Positions 36,313 to 45,178 of a stretch of 64,000 bases of DNA are shown here, piece after piece (the first letter of the stretch is position 1; each line of letters opens with the position of its first letter). The DNA comes from Terriglobus roseus (GTDB lineage Bacteria; Acidobacteriota; Terriglobia; Terriglobales; Acidobacteriaceae), in the NCBI RefSeq assembly GCF_900102185.1, contig NZ_LT629690.1, positions 4,464,001 through 4,528,000 of the forward strand. Direction: 5' to 3'. The position numbers and the translations under genes are program-made. The notes under the pieces are model-generated. The model did not search any database and had not been told where the DNA came from. It saw only the letters and a list, made by a program, of their open reading frames with translations.

Positions 36313-36816
36313 ATGGCTGATAGTCCGCTGATTGGCGTGGTTATGGGATCGAAGAGCGACTACGCGTGTATGGGCGCGGCGGTCCGCATTCTGAAGGAAT
36401 TTGGTGTGGCGTACGAGGCGCGTGTGGTTTCCGCGCACCGTACGCCAGACCTGCTGTTTGAGTATGCGGAGCAGGCGCGGCCGCGAGGACTGCGGGCCAT
36501 TATTGCCGGTGCGGGCGGGGCAGCGCATTTGCCTGGTATGTTGGCGGCGAAGACGATTGTGCCGGTATTTGGCGTGCCTGTGAACGCGACGTCGTTGAAT
36601 GGCATGGATTCGCTGCTGTCGATTGTTCAGATGCCGAAGGGCATTCCCGTTGGGACACTGGCGATTGGTGAAGCGGGCGCCGTGAATGCCGCGTTGCTGG
36701 CGATTGCCGTACTGGCTACTACCGATGCGGCGCTGGGCGATCGGCTGGAGAATTGGCGCAAAGAACGCGAGACGATTGTTCGCGCGGAAACGCTGGAAGA
36801 TGGAGCGACTGCATGA
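36313..36816 (+). CDS. purE: PurE, N5-carboxyaminoimidazole ribonucleotide mutase
   Basis: Class I PurE of de novo purine synthesis; shifts the carboxyl group of N5-CAIR to make CAIR. 167 residues with [13 protein letters not shown], the active-site [30 protein letters not shown] and [33 protein letters not shown]. It works in the cytoplasm together with PurK, whose gene starts inside its stop codon (ATGA). No ribosome site is visible; see the -10 box at 36300. Confidence 0.97.
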   Translation: MADSPLIGVVMGSKSDYACMGAAVRILKEFGVAYEARVVSAHRTPDLLFEYAEQARPRGLRAIIAGAGGAAHLPGMLAAKTIVPVFGVPVNATSLNGMDSLLSIVQMPKGIPVGTLAIGEAGAVNAALLAIAVLATTDAALGDRLENWRKERETIVRAETLEDGATA

Positions 36817-38009
36817 ACACTACTCCTGCCGACCTGATGGAAAAACTGCGCGGACCGGTGTTGCCGGGAGCGACGATTGGCATTTTTGGCGGTGGCCAGC
36901 TTGGCCGCATGATGGGTATTGCTGCACGTTCGATGGGCTACAAGGTTCACGTGCTGGATCCTGATCCGGCATGCCCGGCCGGCTATATCGCTGACAAGGT
37001 GATTGAGGCTTCGTGGAATGATCGCTGGGCTGCTGCGAATCTTGCGCGTGAATCTTCGACGGTGACGCTGGAGATTGAGCAGGTTTCGATCACAAGCCTG
37101 GATGAGGCTTCGCGCTGGGCGCCGATGCGGCCAGGAGCGGCGATGCTGGCAGTGATTCAGGATCGCGTGGAGCAGAAGGATTGGCTGCATAAGCATGGCT
37201 TCCCGATTGGGCCGTATCGCTCAGTGCGTTCGCCCGAGCAGTTGGCCGAGGCCGTGAAGGTGCTGGATGGGCCGGTGTTTGTGAAGTCGGCCCGCGGTGG
37301 TTATGACGGTCGCGGCCAGGCGAAGCTGGGATTTGGCGGCGCTGTTGTGGACGATGCTGCGCTGCGCCAGGCCTGGCAAGATGTTGGCGCTACGGATTGT
37401 GTGGCAGAGCGCGCGCTTGAGTTGGCGAAAGAGATCAGTGTGATGGTGGCTCGTGCTCCGAATGGCGAGGTGAAGGTTTATCCTCCTGCGGAGAATTTTC
37501 ACGAGAACCAGATTCTTAGCTGGAGCGTGATTCCGGCGAACATCTCTGATGAGTTGATGGAGAAGGCGCAGGCAGTGGCGAGCGAGATTGCCGATACGTT
37601 TGGGCTGGAAGGCTTGCTGGCCGTCGAGATGTTCCTGACCACTGATGGTCAGTTGTTGGTGAATGAGCTTGCACCGCGTCCTCACAACAGCTATCACGGC
37701 AGCGAACGCGCATGCACGACGGGGCAGTTTGAGCAGGCGATCCGTACAGCGTGCAATCTGCCTCTCGGCGATGTGTCGCTGGTGCAGCCTACGGCGATTG
37801 CGAATCTGTTGGGCGATGTTTGGCTGGATGACGAGGGCAAGGAGAAGCAGCCTGCTTTTGATAAAGCGCTGGCTGTTCCCGGTGTCCGGCTGACGCTTTA
37901 TGAGAAGTTGAAGCCGCGTAAGGGCCGCAAGATGGGGCATCTGAGCGCGGTGGGTGCGACTGCGGATGAGGCTCGCGAGCGTGTGCTGGCGGCGAAGGCT
38001 GCGTTGTAA
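36813..38009 (+). CDS. purK: PurK, N5-carboxyaminoimidazole ribonucleotide synthase
   Basis: ATP-grasp enzyme that makes N5-CAIR from AIR and bicarbonate. 398 residues from the ATG that overlaps the purE stop. Motifs: [24 protein letters not shown] at the N-terminus, DPACPAG, the ATP-grasp segment [37 protein letters not shown], and [28 protein letters not shown]. Length and order match the family. An upstream in-frame codon at 36753 would put 20 extra residues inside purE and is rejected. Confidence 0.97.
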   Translation: MNTTPADLMEKLRGPVLPGATIGIFGGGQLGRMMGIAARSMGYKVHVLDPDPACPAGYIADKVIEASWNDRWAAANLARESSTVTLEIEQVSITSLDEASRWAPMRPGAAMLAVIQDRVEQKDWLHKHGFPIGPYRSVRSPEQLAEAVKVLDGPVFVKSARGGYDGRGQAKLGFGGAVVDDAALRQAWQDVGATDCVAERALELAKEISVMVARAPNGEVKVYPPAENFHENQILSWSVIPANISDELMEKAQAVASEIADTFGLEGLLAVEMFLTTDGQLLVNELAPRPHNSYHGSERACTTGQFEQAIRTACNLPLGDVSLVQPTAIANLLGDVWLDDEGKEKQPAFDKALAVPGVRLTLYEKLKPRKGRKMGHLSAVGATADEARERVLAAKAAL

Positions 38010-38015
38010 CGAATC

Positions 38016-39317
38016 GTGGCTTCACTGGATACATCGCCTGTTGTTGGCATTGACTTTGGCACGACGAATAGTTCGGTGGCGCTTGCGCTGCCGGATGGTT
38101 CGTTGCAGTTTGTCGAGTTTCCATTCGCCGGTGCGCTGACGCGGTCTTCTCGGTCGGTGCTGTACATGCAGAAGAAAATCGGCGTGGGCAAACCTGCCTC
38201 TGTGTGGAGTGGGCCGGAGGCGATTGAACGCTATCTTGCCACGGACAACTTTGAGGATGAGGTGCAGGGGCGGCTTATTCAGTCGCTGAAGAGCTATCTG
38301 GCTGCACGGTCGTTCAATGGTACGGAGATCTTCGGGCGGCATTACCGCGTGGAAGATCTTGTGGCGAAGATGGTGGGCGATCTGCGTCGTCGCGCCAGTG
38401 TTGAGCTTGGATTTGAAGTAACGCGCGCAGTTGTTGGGCGACCTGTCGCTTTTGTTAGTGCAGACAACGATAGCGACAACGCATTTGCCGAAGAGCGACT
38501 ACGGGCTTCGCTGCTGCAGGCTGGCTTTACCGATGTGCGATTTGCGATGGAGCCGATCGCTGCGGCGCACACGTACGCGGAAGGTATCCAGCGGGAAGAA
38601 ACTGTCCTGATTGGTGACTTCGGTGGCGGCACGACGGACTTCTCGTTGTTGCGTGTTTCGCCTACGGAGCGCACAGTGCTCGGCACGACTGGTGTAGGGC
38701 TTGCGGGCGATGCGTTCGATGCGAAGATTGTGCATTATCTTGTTTCACCTGCGCTGGGATCGGATTCGATGGCGCGGTCGTTGAACAAGGTATTGCCTGC
38801 TTTACCAGCGTGGGTCTATGCGAATCTGGAACGCTGGCATACGCTGTCGTTCCTGCGGACGCGGCAGGTGATGGAAATGCTACGCACCACGCAGAAGCGC
38901 GCTCTGGAACCGGAAAAGATTGCTGCGTTGATTGCCGTGGTGGAGCATGATCTTGGCTATCGTCTGCATCAGGCTGTGCAGCGCGTGAAGATCGATCTGT
39001 CTTCACAGGACGCTACGGAGTTTGTGCTGGAGACAGACGCTGTCTCACTTCGCGAGGCGGTAACGCGCGCTGAGTTTGAAGGATGGATTGCACCGGAGTT
39101 GGAGCGGATGGAACGTTCCCTAGATGACGTATTGCAGAAGACCGGTGTTGCAGTTGCGCAGGTGGATCGCGTGTTTCTTACGGGTGGAACTTCGCTGGTG
39201 CCAGCGGTGCGACGCGTGTTTGCTTCGAGGTTTGGTGAAGAACGCGTGGTGAGCGGCGAGGCATTTACGTCTGTGGCGCACGGACTGGCGCTAATGGCCG
39301 CCAACAAGGACGCGTAG
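38016..39317 (+). CDS. Minimal Hsp70-like ATPase (YegD-type)
   Basis: 433 residues containing only an actin-fold nucleotide-binding domain: GIDFGTTNSSVALALPDG near the N-terminus, the phosphate-2 motif IGDFGGGTTDFSLL, and the adenosine motif VFLTGGTSLVPAVRRVF near the end. The Hsp70 substrate-binding beta-sandwich and lid are absent. YegD-like proteins share this build and their function is poorly known. The GTG start at 38016 lies 6 bases after the purK stop, so it is probably co-transcribed with purEK. It converges on the acidic-protein gene with 5 bases between stops. Confidence 0.88.
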   Translation: MASLDTSPVVGIDFGTTNSSVALALPDGSLQFVEFPFAGALTRSSRSVLYMQKKIGVGKPASVWSGPEAIERYLATDNFEDEVQGRLIQSLKSYLAARSFNGTEIFGRHYRVEDLVAKMVGDLRRRASVELGFEVTRAVVGRPVAFVSADNDSDNAFAEERLRASLLQAGFTDVRFAMEPIAAAHTYAEGIQREETVLIGDFGGGTTDFSLLRVSPTERTVLGTTGVGLAGDAFDAKIVHYLVSPALGSDSMARSLNKVLPALPAWVYANLERWHTLSFLRTRQVMEMLRTTQKRALEPEKIAALIAVVEHDLGYRLHQAVQRVKIDLSSQDATEFVLETDAVSLREAVTRAEFEGWIAPELERMERSLDDVLQKTGVAVAQVDRVFLTGGTSLVPAVRRVFASRFGEERVVSGEAFTSVAHGLALMAANKDA

Positions 39318-39322
39318 CAGGA

Positions 39323-39526
39323 TTATTCCTGCTCCGCGTCGTCGACTTCCTCTTCGTCCTCTTCATCTTCCTCGTCTTCGTCAGCCTCGGCTTCTTCTTC
39401 GTCTTCCCATTCGTCCTCATCGGCGAGGTCATCTTCATCAGCGAGCAAGAGAGAGCGGTTGATCTCGTCCTGCAGGCTTCCCATTGGGAAAAACTCAGTT
39501 GTGTTCTGCATTTCCTCTGTCATCAT
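39323..39526 (-). CDS. Small highly acidic protein (67 aa)
   Basis: Thirty of the last 38 residues are Asp or Glu, the rest mostly Ala; the first 28 residues (MMTEEMQNTTEFFPMGSLQD and following) look like an ordinary short helix-forming segment. No family recognised. Such tails occur in nucleic-acid mimics, basic-protein chaperones and metal buffers. Only a weak ribosome site (GTGAG) is present. Its stop faces the Hsp70-like gene. Low-complexity frames can be spurious on high-GC DNA, but the ordered N-terminus supports a gene. Confidence 0.5.
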   Translation of the reverse strand: MMTEEMQNTTEFFPMGSLQDEINRSLLLADEDDLADEDEWEDEEEAEADEDEEDEEDEEEVDDAEQE

Positions 39527-39616
39527 GGCGGCTCACTTTCTGGCGAAACTGAAGGTTGGATGCGGTGCAGCGTCTTCAGTGTGGAGGAAAGCGGTTATTT
39601 CTCGATGAATGTGAGC

Positions 39617-39658
39617 AGAAAAGAGAACGGCTGCCGCATGTAAAGTGCGACAGCCGTT
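39617..39658 (-). terminator. Terminator after the E2 acyltransferase gene
   Basis: Thirteen-position stem AACGGCTGCCGCA / TGCGACAGCCGTT with one mismatch and a seven-base loop; on the minus strand it is followed by CTCTTTTCT. It lies 25 bases beyond the E2 stop codon. Confidence 0.75.
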
Positions 39659-39682
39659 GTGTTTGTAGAGAGAAGCTATCGG

Positions 39683-41572
39683 TTAGCCGATGTCTTCGGA
39701 CCAGTTCTCCAGGAAGTTCTTGAAGTCGGTCATGAACTTGCCTGCATCTGCACCATCGACGATGCGGTGATCGAAGCCGAGCGTGAAGCGCTGGACGCTG
39801 CGGACGGCGATGACATCGCCGCCATCCTTGTCCTGCACTACGAGTGCTTCCTTGTTCAGACCACCGATGCCGAGGATGGCTACTTGCGGCTGGTTGATGA
39901 TGGGCGTACCGAACTGCTCGCCGAAGATGCCGGAGTTGGTGACGGTGAAGGTGCCGCCTGCCACTTCGTCCGGAGCCAGCTTCTTGTTGCGAGCGCGGTC
40001 GGCGATATCGACAATACCGCGTGCGATGCCGAGGAAGTTCTTCTCCTCAAGCTGCTTGATGACCGGAACGATCAGTCCCCAGTCGAGCGCGACGGCGATA
40101 CCGATGTTGATGTTCTTGTTGTACTTGATGGCGTCGCCTTGCACAGCGGCGTTGAGGATGGGGTGCTTGCGCAGAGCTTCCGTAACGGCGCGGGTGATGA
40201 AGGGCATGAAGGTGAGCTTCACGCCGTTGCGCTGTTCGTACTTGTTCTTTTCTTTCTCGCGCAGCTTCACGATGCGTGTCATGTCCACCTTGAAGACAGT
40301 GTGGACGTGCGGCGAAGTGGCCTTGGATTCCACCATGCGCTTGGCGATGATGGAACGCATCTTCGACATAGGAACCAGATCGCCTGGCATGGGAGCGGGC
40401 GGTGCAGCGGGAGCTGCAGCCTTGGCCGGTGCAGCAGCAGCGACAGGTGCCGGGGCTGCTGCTGGCTTAGCGCCGCCCTGGATGTAACCGACGATGTCGT
40501 TCTTGGTGATGCGGCCTGCGGAACCCGAACCGGCGATGCCCGTTGCGGCGAGGTCGATGTTGTTGTCCTTCGCAATCTTGCGGACAAGCGGCGAGGAACG
40601 CGGTGTTTCACCCGAGGTCGCAACTGCGGCTGGAGTGGCAGCGGGAGCAGGTGCAGCCGCAGGAGTTGCGGCCGGTGCTGCAGCAGCCGGAGCTGATGCG
40701 CCTGCCGCGCCGCCGATGAGAGCGACGACGGTATTGATGGCGACCGTCGTGCCTTCCGCAGCCTTGATCTCGGTGAGGACGCCAGCGACGGGCGACGGGA
40801 TTTCCGCGTCGACCTTGTCGGTGGAGATTTCAAAGATCGGCTCATCGCGCTCGATCTTGTCGCCGACCCTCTTCAGCCACTTGGTGATGGTGCCTTCGGT
40901 GATGGATTCCCCCATCTGCGGCATCAAAACTTCAGTCGCTGCGCCAGCGGGAGCGGCGGCCGGAGCCGATGCAGTGGGTGCTGCGGCAGGAGCTGCTGAA
41001 CCGCCGCCGATGACGGCAACTACCGTGTTGATACCGACGGTGGTGCCTTCTGCGGACTTGATCTCGGTCAGAATGCCATCTGCAGGCGACGGGATTTCTG
41101 CGTCGACCTTATCAGTGGAGATTTCGAAGATGGGCTCGTCACGCTTGACGGTGTCGCCGACCTTCTTCAGCCACTTGGTGATGGTGCCTTCTGTGATGGA
41201 CTCGCCCATCTGCGGCATCAGAACGTCAGTGCTTGCACCGGTTGCTGCGGCGGGCGCAGCAGGTGCGGCTGCCGGCTTGGGAGCCTCGGCAGCTGGAGCA
41301 GGTGTGGCAGCAGGGGCCGGAGCAGCGGCGGAGCCTTCCGCGTCCAGAATTGCCACGATGGTGTTGATGGCGACGGTGTCGCCTTCCTTCACCTTGATTT
41401 CTTTCAGCACACCGGCTGCGGGCGAGGGGATTTCCGCGTCCACCTTGTCCGTCGAAATCTCAAAAAGAGGTTCGTCTCGCGCGACCGTGTCGCCCGGCTG
41501 CTTCAGCCACTTGGTAAGGGTGCCTTCGGTGATGGACTCGCCCATCTGGGGCATGACGACTTCGGTTGCCAT
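39683..41572 (-). CDS. sucB: 2-oxo acid dehydrogenase E2 (dihydrolipoamide acyltransferase) with three lipoyl domains
   Basis: Core subunit of a 2-oxoglutarate- or pyruvate-dehydrogenase complex. Three near-identical lipoyl domains cover residues 2-78, 115-189 and 212-287, each with EISTDKVDAEIPSP and lipoyl lysines K43, K155 and K253, joined by Ala/Pro linkers. An E3-binding domain spans about 326-362 (SSPLVRKIAKDNNIDL...GRITKNDIVGYI) and the catalytic domain 396-629 ends with His602 and Asp606 in FDHRIVDGADAG. Sequence resembles SucB of actinobacterial/acidobacterial type; which oxo acid it serves cannot be fixed here. Downstream of lipB on the same strand, with lpdA further upstream. Confidence 0.92.
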   Translation of the reverse strand: MATEVVMPQMGESITEGTLTKWLKQPGDTVARDEPLFEISTDKVDAEIPSPAAGVLKEIKVKEGDTVAINTIVAILDAEGSAAAPAPAATPAPAAEAPKPAAAPAAPAAATGASTDVLMPQMGESITEGTITKWLKKVGDTVKRDEPIFEISTDKVDAEIPSPADGILTEIKSAEGTTVGINTVVAVIGGGSAAPAAAPTASAPAAAPAGAATEVLMPQMGESITEGTITKWLKRVGDKIERDEPIFEISTDKVDAEIPSPVAGVLTEIKAAEGTTVAINTVVALIGGAAGASAPAAAAPAATPAAAPAPAATPAAVATSGETPRSSPLVRKIAKDNNIDLAATGIAGSGSAGRITKNDIVGYIQGGAKPAAAPAPVAAAAPAKAAAPAAPPAPMPGDLVPMSKMRSIIAKRMVESKATSPHVHTVFKVDMTRIVKLREKEKNKYEQRNGVKLTFMPFITRAVTEALRKHPILNAAVQGDAIKYNKNINIGIAVALDWGLIVPVIKQLEEKNFLGIARGIVDIADRARNKKLAPDEVAGGTFTVTNSGIFGEQFGTPIINQPQVAILGIGGLNKEALVVQDKDGGDVIAVRSVQRFTLGFDHRIVDGADAGKFMTDFKNFLENWSEDIG

Positions 41573-41649
41573 GAGATTCCTTCGCAGAAAGTGATGGTTA
41601 CAGCCACATTGGGCTTACTTCCAGACCAGAAGATTATAGAGCGACGGCA

Positions 41650-42423
41650 CTACTGCGCGCTTGAATGCGCGGTTATCGCACTTTCGTGTCGAGTATCGCC
41701 GGGATGTAATAAGGACTCCAACGATTCCACGGCGAGCATTTGCCGTTCGAACACGGTGCCAAAGTTGCGGGAGACCATGTTGCGGGCGTTCTCCATCGTG
41801 GGTGCGAGCAAGGGCGGATCGTCCACTTCGTTTTCGAGTGAGGTGGGCATGCGGTCGGTGATGCCGCAGGGGACGATCCATTGGAAGTCGCGCAGGTCCG
41901 TGGTGACGTTGAGGGCAAAGCCGTGCGAGGTGACTCCCTGCGAAACGTGAACGCCGATCGCTGCGAGTTTGCCTTCGAGCACAGAACCTCCGCCTACTGT
42001 CCACACGCCGGTGCGACCCTTGATGCGCTGTGCCTGCACTCCGAAGTTGCGGCAAGTGCGGATGAGTACTTCTTCGAGCAAGCGGACGAAGTCGACCGGG
42101 CCGAGGTGCGGGCCTTTCTTGCCGGGCAGATCGCCACGGAGATCAACGATGGGATAGCCGACGAGTTGGCCGGGGCCGTGATACGTTACGTCGCCGCCGC
42201 GATTGATCTCGTGGATTTCGACACCCTTCGCCTTCAGCACTTCATCGGATGCAAGGATGTTTTCACGATGGGCGTTGCGACCGAGAGTGAGGACGGGCGG
42301 GTGTTCCAACAGAAGAAGCGTATCCGCGATACTGCCTGCTTTGCGCGCCGCTACAAGCTCATGTTGCACGCGCAGACCTTCTTCGTATGAAACACGGCCG
42401 AGTTGAACCAGATGGACAATCAC
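41650..42423 (-). CDS. lipB: LipB, octanoyltransferase
   Basis: Moves octanoyl from acyl carrier protein to lipoyl domains, the first step of lipoate assembly. 257 residues with RGGDVTYHGPGQLVGYP at 75-91 and the catalytic pair Lys152 (EGKLAAIGVHV) and Cys186 (IVPCGI). Start is the GTG at 42423, giving the usual MIVHLVQLGRVSYEE; no ribosome site is evident. Its products act on the E2 protein encoded 77 bases downstream on the same strand. Confidence 0.95.
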   Translation of the reverse strand: MIVHLVQLGRVSYEEGLRVQHELVAARKAGSIADTLLLLEHPPVLTLGRNAHRENILASDEVLKAKGVEIHEINRGGDVTYHGPGQLVGYPIVDLRGDLPGKKGPHLGPVDFVRLLEEVLIRTCRNFGVQAQRIKGRTGVWTVGGGSVLEGKLAAIGVHVSQGVTSHGFALNVTTDLRDFQWIVPCGITDRMPTSLENEVDDPPLLAPTMENARNMVSRNFGTVFERQMLAVESLESLLHPGDTRHESAITAHSSAQ

Positions 42424-42463
42424 AACGTAGATACCAGTACAGCCTGATACATTTTCTCAAACT

Positions 42464-43420
42464 ATGGGGTCTGAAGCGATGGAAGACGCTCTTCGACGGT
42501 ATGCCGCGAATTGTTTCCTTATCTCAGTGACGTTGTTTGCTGTGGGGTGCCGTCACGATGGGCTTTCACCGTACAGTGAAGCGGATGAGGTTCGACTTCG
42601 CGCGGACGAAAGTAAGAATCTGGCGGATCCGCGCGGCGATCTTGCCTTTATGCGGAACATTGAAATTACCGGCAGTACCGTCATTGGAGACTCTGAGAGC
42701 AAGGGGATTGCGCTGGATCACTGGCAAGGCAAGCCATTCAGCATAGATCGCAAGGGTGGCCAAGTCGTCGCAGTCAGTAGTGGGTCAGAGACCTTGCTGG
42801 ACGGCAAACCAATCCTGACAGGGCAGACGTTGCCGGATTCGGGTGCAACCTGGATCACAAATGGCAGTTTGAGTCTCCATTTGTTGAAAAACGGCGAGCG
42901 CGTGCGTTTCCAGGCGTTCGATGGCAAATCGCAGCCGCTCCAATCGATTCATGCGCCGAACTTCTATGCGCCAACCGCGGCGTACCGGATACCTGCGGAG
43001 TGGGTTCCTGCTGTCAGAGAGATGCAGTATCACCGCACAAACGGAGGCAGTGATATTCCAGCGCATATGGATGGCTATGTGCAGTTCTCGTTGGATGGCA
43101 AGTCATTGCGTCTCTATGGCGAAACGCTGCCTGCTGACGGCAAAGATCCAGCCATGCTCTTCATCGTCTTTCGTGACCAGACATCCACCACAGAGACGTA
43201 TCCCGCCAGCCGTTTTTTGTACGTGCGAGATGGTTCACGGGAGTTTCCGAAGGGCTACAAGTTTGATTCCGCGAAGCCAACGAAGCTGATGCTTGATTTC
43301 AATCAAGCGGTGAATCCGGTTTGCGCTTATAACCCCAACACGCATTGCCCGATTGCACCGCCTGAGAATCGTCTGTCGGTGGCAATCCCCGCGGGTGAGA
43401 AGCGCTACAACGCCGAATAG
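42464..43420 (+). CDS. DUF1684 family putative lipoprotein
   Basis: 318 residues. The N-terminus has a hydrophobic stretch ending FAVGC (Cys29), a weak lipobox, so an exported lipoprotein is likely. The DUF1684 signature fills the C-terminal half: FRDQTSTTETYPASRFLYV, LMLDFNQAVNPVCAYNPNTHCPIAPPENRLSVAIPAGEKRY. The two cysteines in this motif may form a disulfide or bind metal. Function of the family is not known. An ATG five codons inside (42479) is an equally good start. Divergent from lipB. Confidence 0.8.
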   Translation: MGSEAMEDALRRYAANCFLISVTLFAVGCRHDGLSPYSEADEVRLRADESKNLADPRGDLAFMRNIEITGSTVIGDSESKGIALDHWQGKPFSIDRKGGQVVAVSSGSETLLDGKPILTGQTLPDSGATWITNGSLSLHLLKNGERVRFQAFDGKSQPLQSIHAPNFYAPTAAYRIPAEWVPAVREMQYHRTNGGSDIPAHMDGYVQFSLDGKSLRLYGETLPADGKDPAMLFIVFRDQTSTTETYPASRFLYVRDGSREFPKGYKFDSAKPTKLMLDFNQAVNPVCAYNPNTHCPIAPPENRLSVAIPAGEKRYNAE

Positions 43421-43427
43421 AAACAGC

Positions 43428-43456
43428 GAAGCCCGCACCGTTGCGATGCGGGCTTC
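43428..43456. terminator. Bidirectional terminator hairpin
   Basis: Ten-base-pair stem GAAGCCCGCA / TGCGGGCTTC with a nine-base loop, followed by CGTGTTTCTG on the plus strand. It lies between the convergent DUF1684 and lpdA genes. Confidence 0.75.
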
Positions 43457-43474
43457 CGTGTTTCTGTTGATGCG

Positions 43475-44893
43475 TTATGCGTTCAGCGACATGCCGTACA
43501 CAGCCGAGTAGCCATCGAGCAGGCTCTCGCTCAGCGTGGGATGCGCGTGGACGGTGTACATCAGTTCTTCCACGGTCATCTCAGCATCCATTGCAACGAC
43601 TGCTTCCGCGATGAGTTCCGTGGCGAAGGGGCCGATGATGTGTACGCCGAGAATCTCGCCGTACTTGGCATCGGCAACGACTTTCACGAAGCCGTCGTGT
43701 GCATTGAGGATCGTGGCCTTGGAGTTTCCGGCGAGCGGGAACTTGCCCACCTTCACTTCGTGTCCAGCGGCCTTTGCAGCAGCTTCGCTCAGACCCACGC
43801 TGCCGATCTGCGGTTCGCAGTAGGTGCAGCCAGGGATACGCAGACGGTTCACGGGACGTGCGTACTTGCCAGCGATGTGTGCTGCGGCAACTGCGCCACT
43901 CATGCTGCCGGAGTGAGCCAACAGGGGCAGACCGGAGACGATGTCGCCGATGGCGTAGATGCCCGGCTCGGCGGTCTGCTGATACTGGTCGACCTTGATG
44001 GCGGTGCGATCCAGTTCGACCTTCGTCGATTCCAGGTTCAGAGCGGCGGTGCGCGGTGCGCGTCCAATGGCGACGAGAACCTTTTCGGCTTCCTTGATGT
44101 TGTCCTTGCCGTCGCTGGTGGTGAAGTGGACCTTCACGCCGGTCTTGGTCTCTTCAATCTTGTTGACCTTCGCGGATACATGGCAGTCCATGCCGCGCTT
44201 CTTGTACTGACGCAGGAATTCCTTGGAGATGTCGGCATCTTCCACGGGAACCAGACGGTCCGCCATTTCGATGATGGTCACTTCCGAGTTGAAGCTCTTG
44301 AAGACCGAAGCGAACTCTACGCCCACAGCGCCTGAGCCGATGACGACGAGCGACTTCGGCAGCTTGTCCAGCGAGAGGATTTCGATGTTCGTCAGAATCT
44401 TGTCGCTGGCCGTGTAGCCGGGGATCATGCGAGCGTCGCTGCCGGTGGCCAGAACGATCTTCTTTGCCTGCACCTGCTGCTTCTTGCCTTCAAACTCCAC
44501 GTCCACGGTGTGCACACCACCCTTTGCAGGGCCGGTCAGCTTACCGGTTCCGCGTACCAGCGTGACCTTGTTCTTCTTGACCAGGTACTGCAAGCCACCC
44601 ACGTGCTTGTCGATAATGGCCTGCTTGCGCTTCAGCACCTGCGGCCAGTTCACGGTGCCATTGCCAATGCCGTCGATGCCGTACATGGTGGCTTCGTTGG
44701 CGTGGTCGAAGATCTCTGCGGAATGCAACATTGCCTTCGTGGGGACACAGCCCACGTGGAGGCAAGTGCCGCCCAGCTTGTCGCTTAGCTCAATCAGAGC
44801 AACTTTCAATCCATACTGCGCCGCGCGAAATGCGCACGAATAACCTGCAGGGCCGCCGCCGATCACGGCCACATCAAAGATGGTCTCTGCCAC
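43475..44893 (-). CDS. lpdA: LpdA, dihydrolipoyl dehydrogenase (E3)
   Basis: FAD enzyme that reoxidises dihydrolipoyl groups of E2 using NAD+. From the GTG at 44893, 472 residues: GGGPAG at 12-17, redox-active Cys44 and Cys49 in GGTCLHVGCVPTK, VIGSGAVGVEFASVFKSF for NAD binding, IYAIGDIVSGLPLLAH, and the His451/Glu456 pair in HAHPTLSE. GGAGAAAG precedes the GTG by a good distance, whereas a start 21 residues upstream would add an unrelated tail. Part of the lipoate-related cluster with lipB and the E2 gene. Confidence 0.96.
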   Translation of the reverse strand: MAETIFDVAVIGGGPAGYSCAFRAAQYGLKVALIELSDKLGGTCLHVGCVPTKAMLHSAEIFDHANEATMYGIDGIGNGTVNWPQVLKRKQAIIDKHVGGLQYLVKKNKVTLVRGTGKLTGPAKGGVHTVDVEFEGKKQQVQAKKIVLATGSDARMIPGYTASDKILTNIEILSLDKLPKSLVVIGSGAVGVEFASVFKSFNSEVTIIEMADRLVPVEDADISKEFLRQYKKRGMDCHVSAKVNKIEETKTGVKVHFTTSDGKDNIKEAEKVLVAIGRAPRTAALNLESTKVELDRTAIKVDQYQQTAEPGIYAIGDIVSGLPLLAHSGSMSGAVAAAHIAGKYARPVNRLRIPGCTYCEPQIGSVGLSEAAAKAAGHEVKVGKFPLAGNSKATILNAHDGFVKVVADAKYGEILGVHIIGPFATELIAEAVVAMDAEMTVEELMYTVHAHPTLSESLLDGYSAVYGMSLNA

Positions 44894-45178
44894 GAATCTT
44901 TCTCCAGATCGCAGACCGGATGCCACGAGTACTCCCGACTGGCCCGGCCGCCGCATGGACCTTGGTCCACGCCTTGATATTAGAGTACGCCTTCCTCTTT
45001 TTGACTCGTCCCGAACCGTAAAGCCGCTTGTTCCTTGACTTATCGGGTCGTTGGATAGCGGCTAAACAAATCTCTGGTGAAAACTTAAATAGGGTGATGT
45101 CATAAAGCGCCAAAATACGACGCAATACGTCAAAATGAAGAAGCGGCATATCTGAACCAGCCGCTCGGGAGAAGTAGT

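Noticed and set aside
40494-41594. A 366-codon Ala-rich frame on the plus strand with repeats
   Set aside because: Antisense to the triple-lipoyl E2 gene; its repeats only mirror the lipoyl domains.
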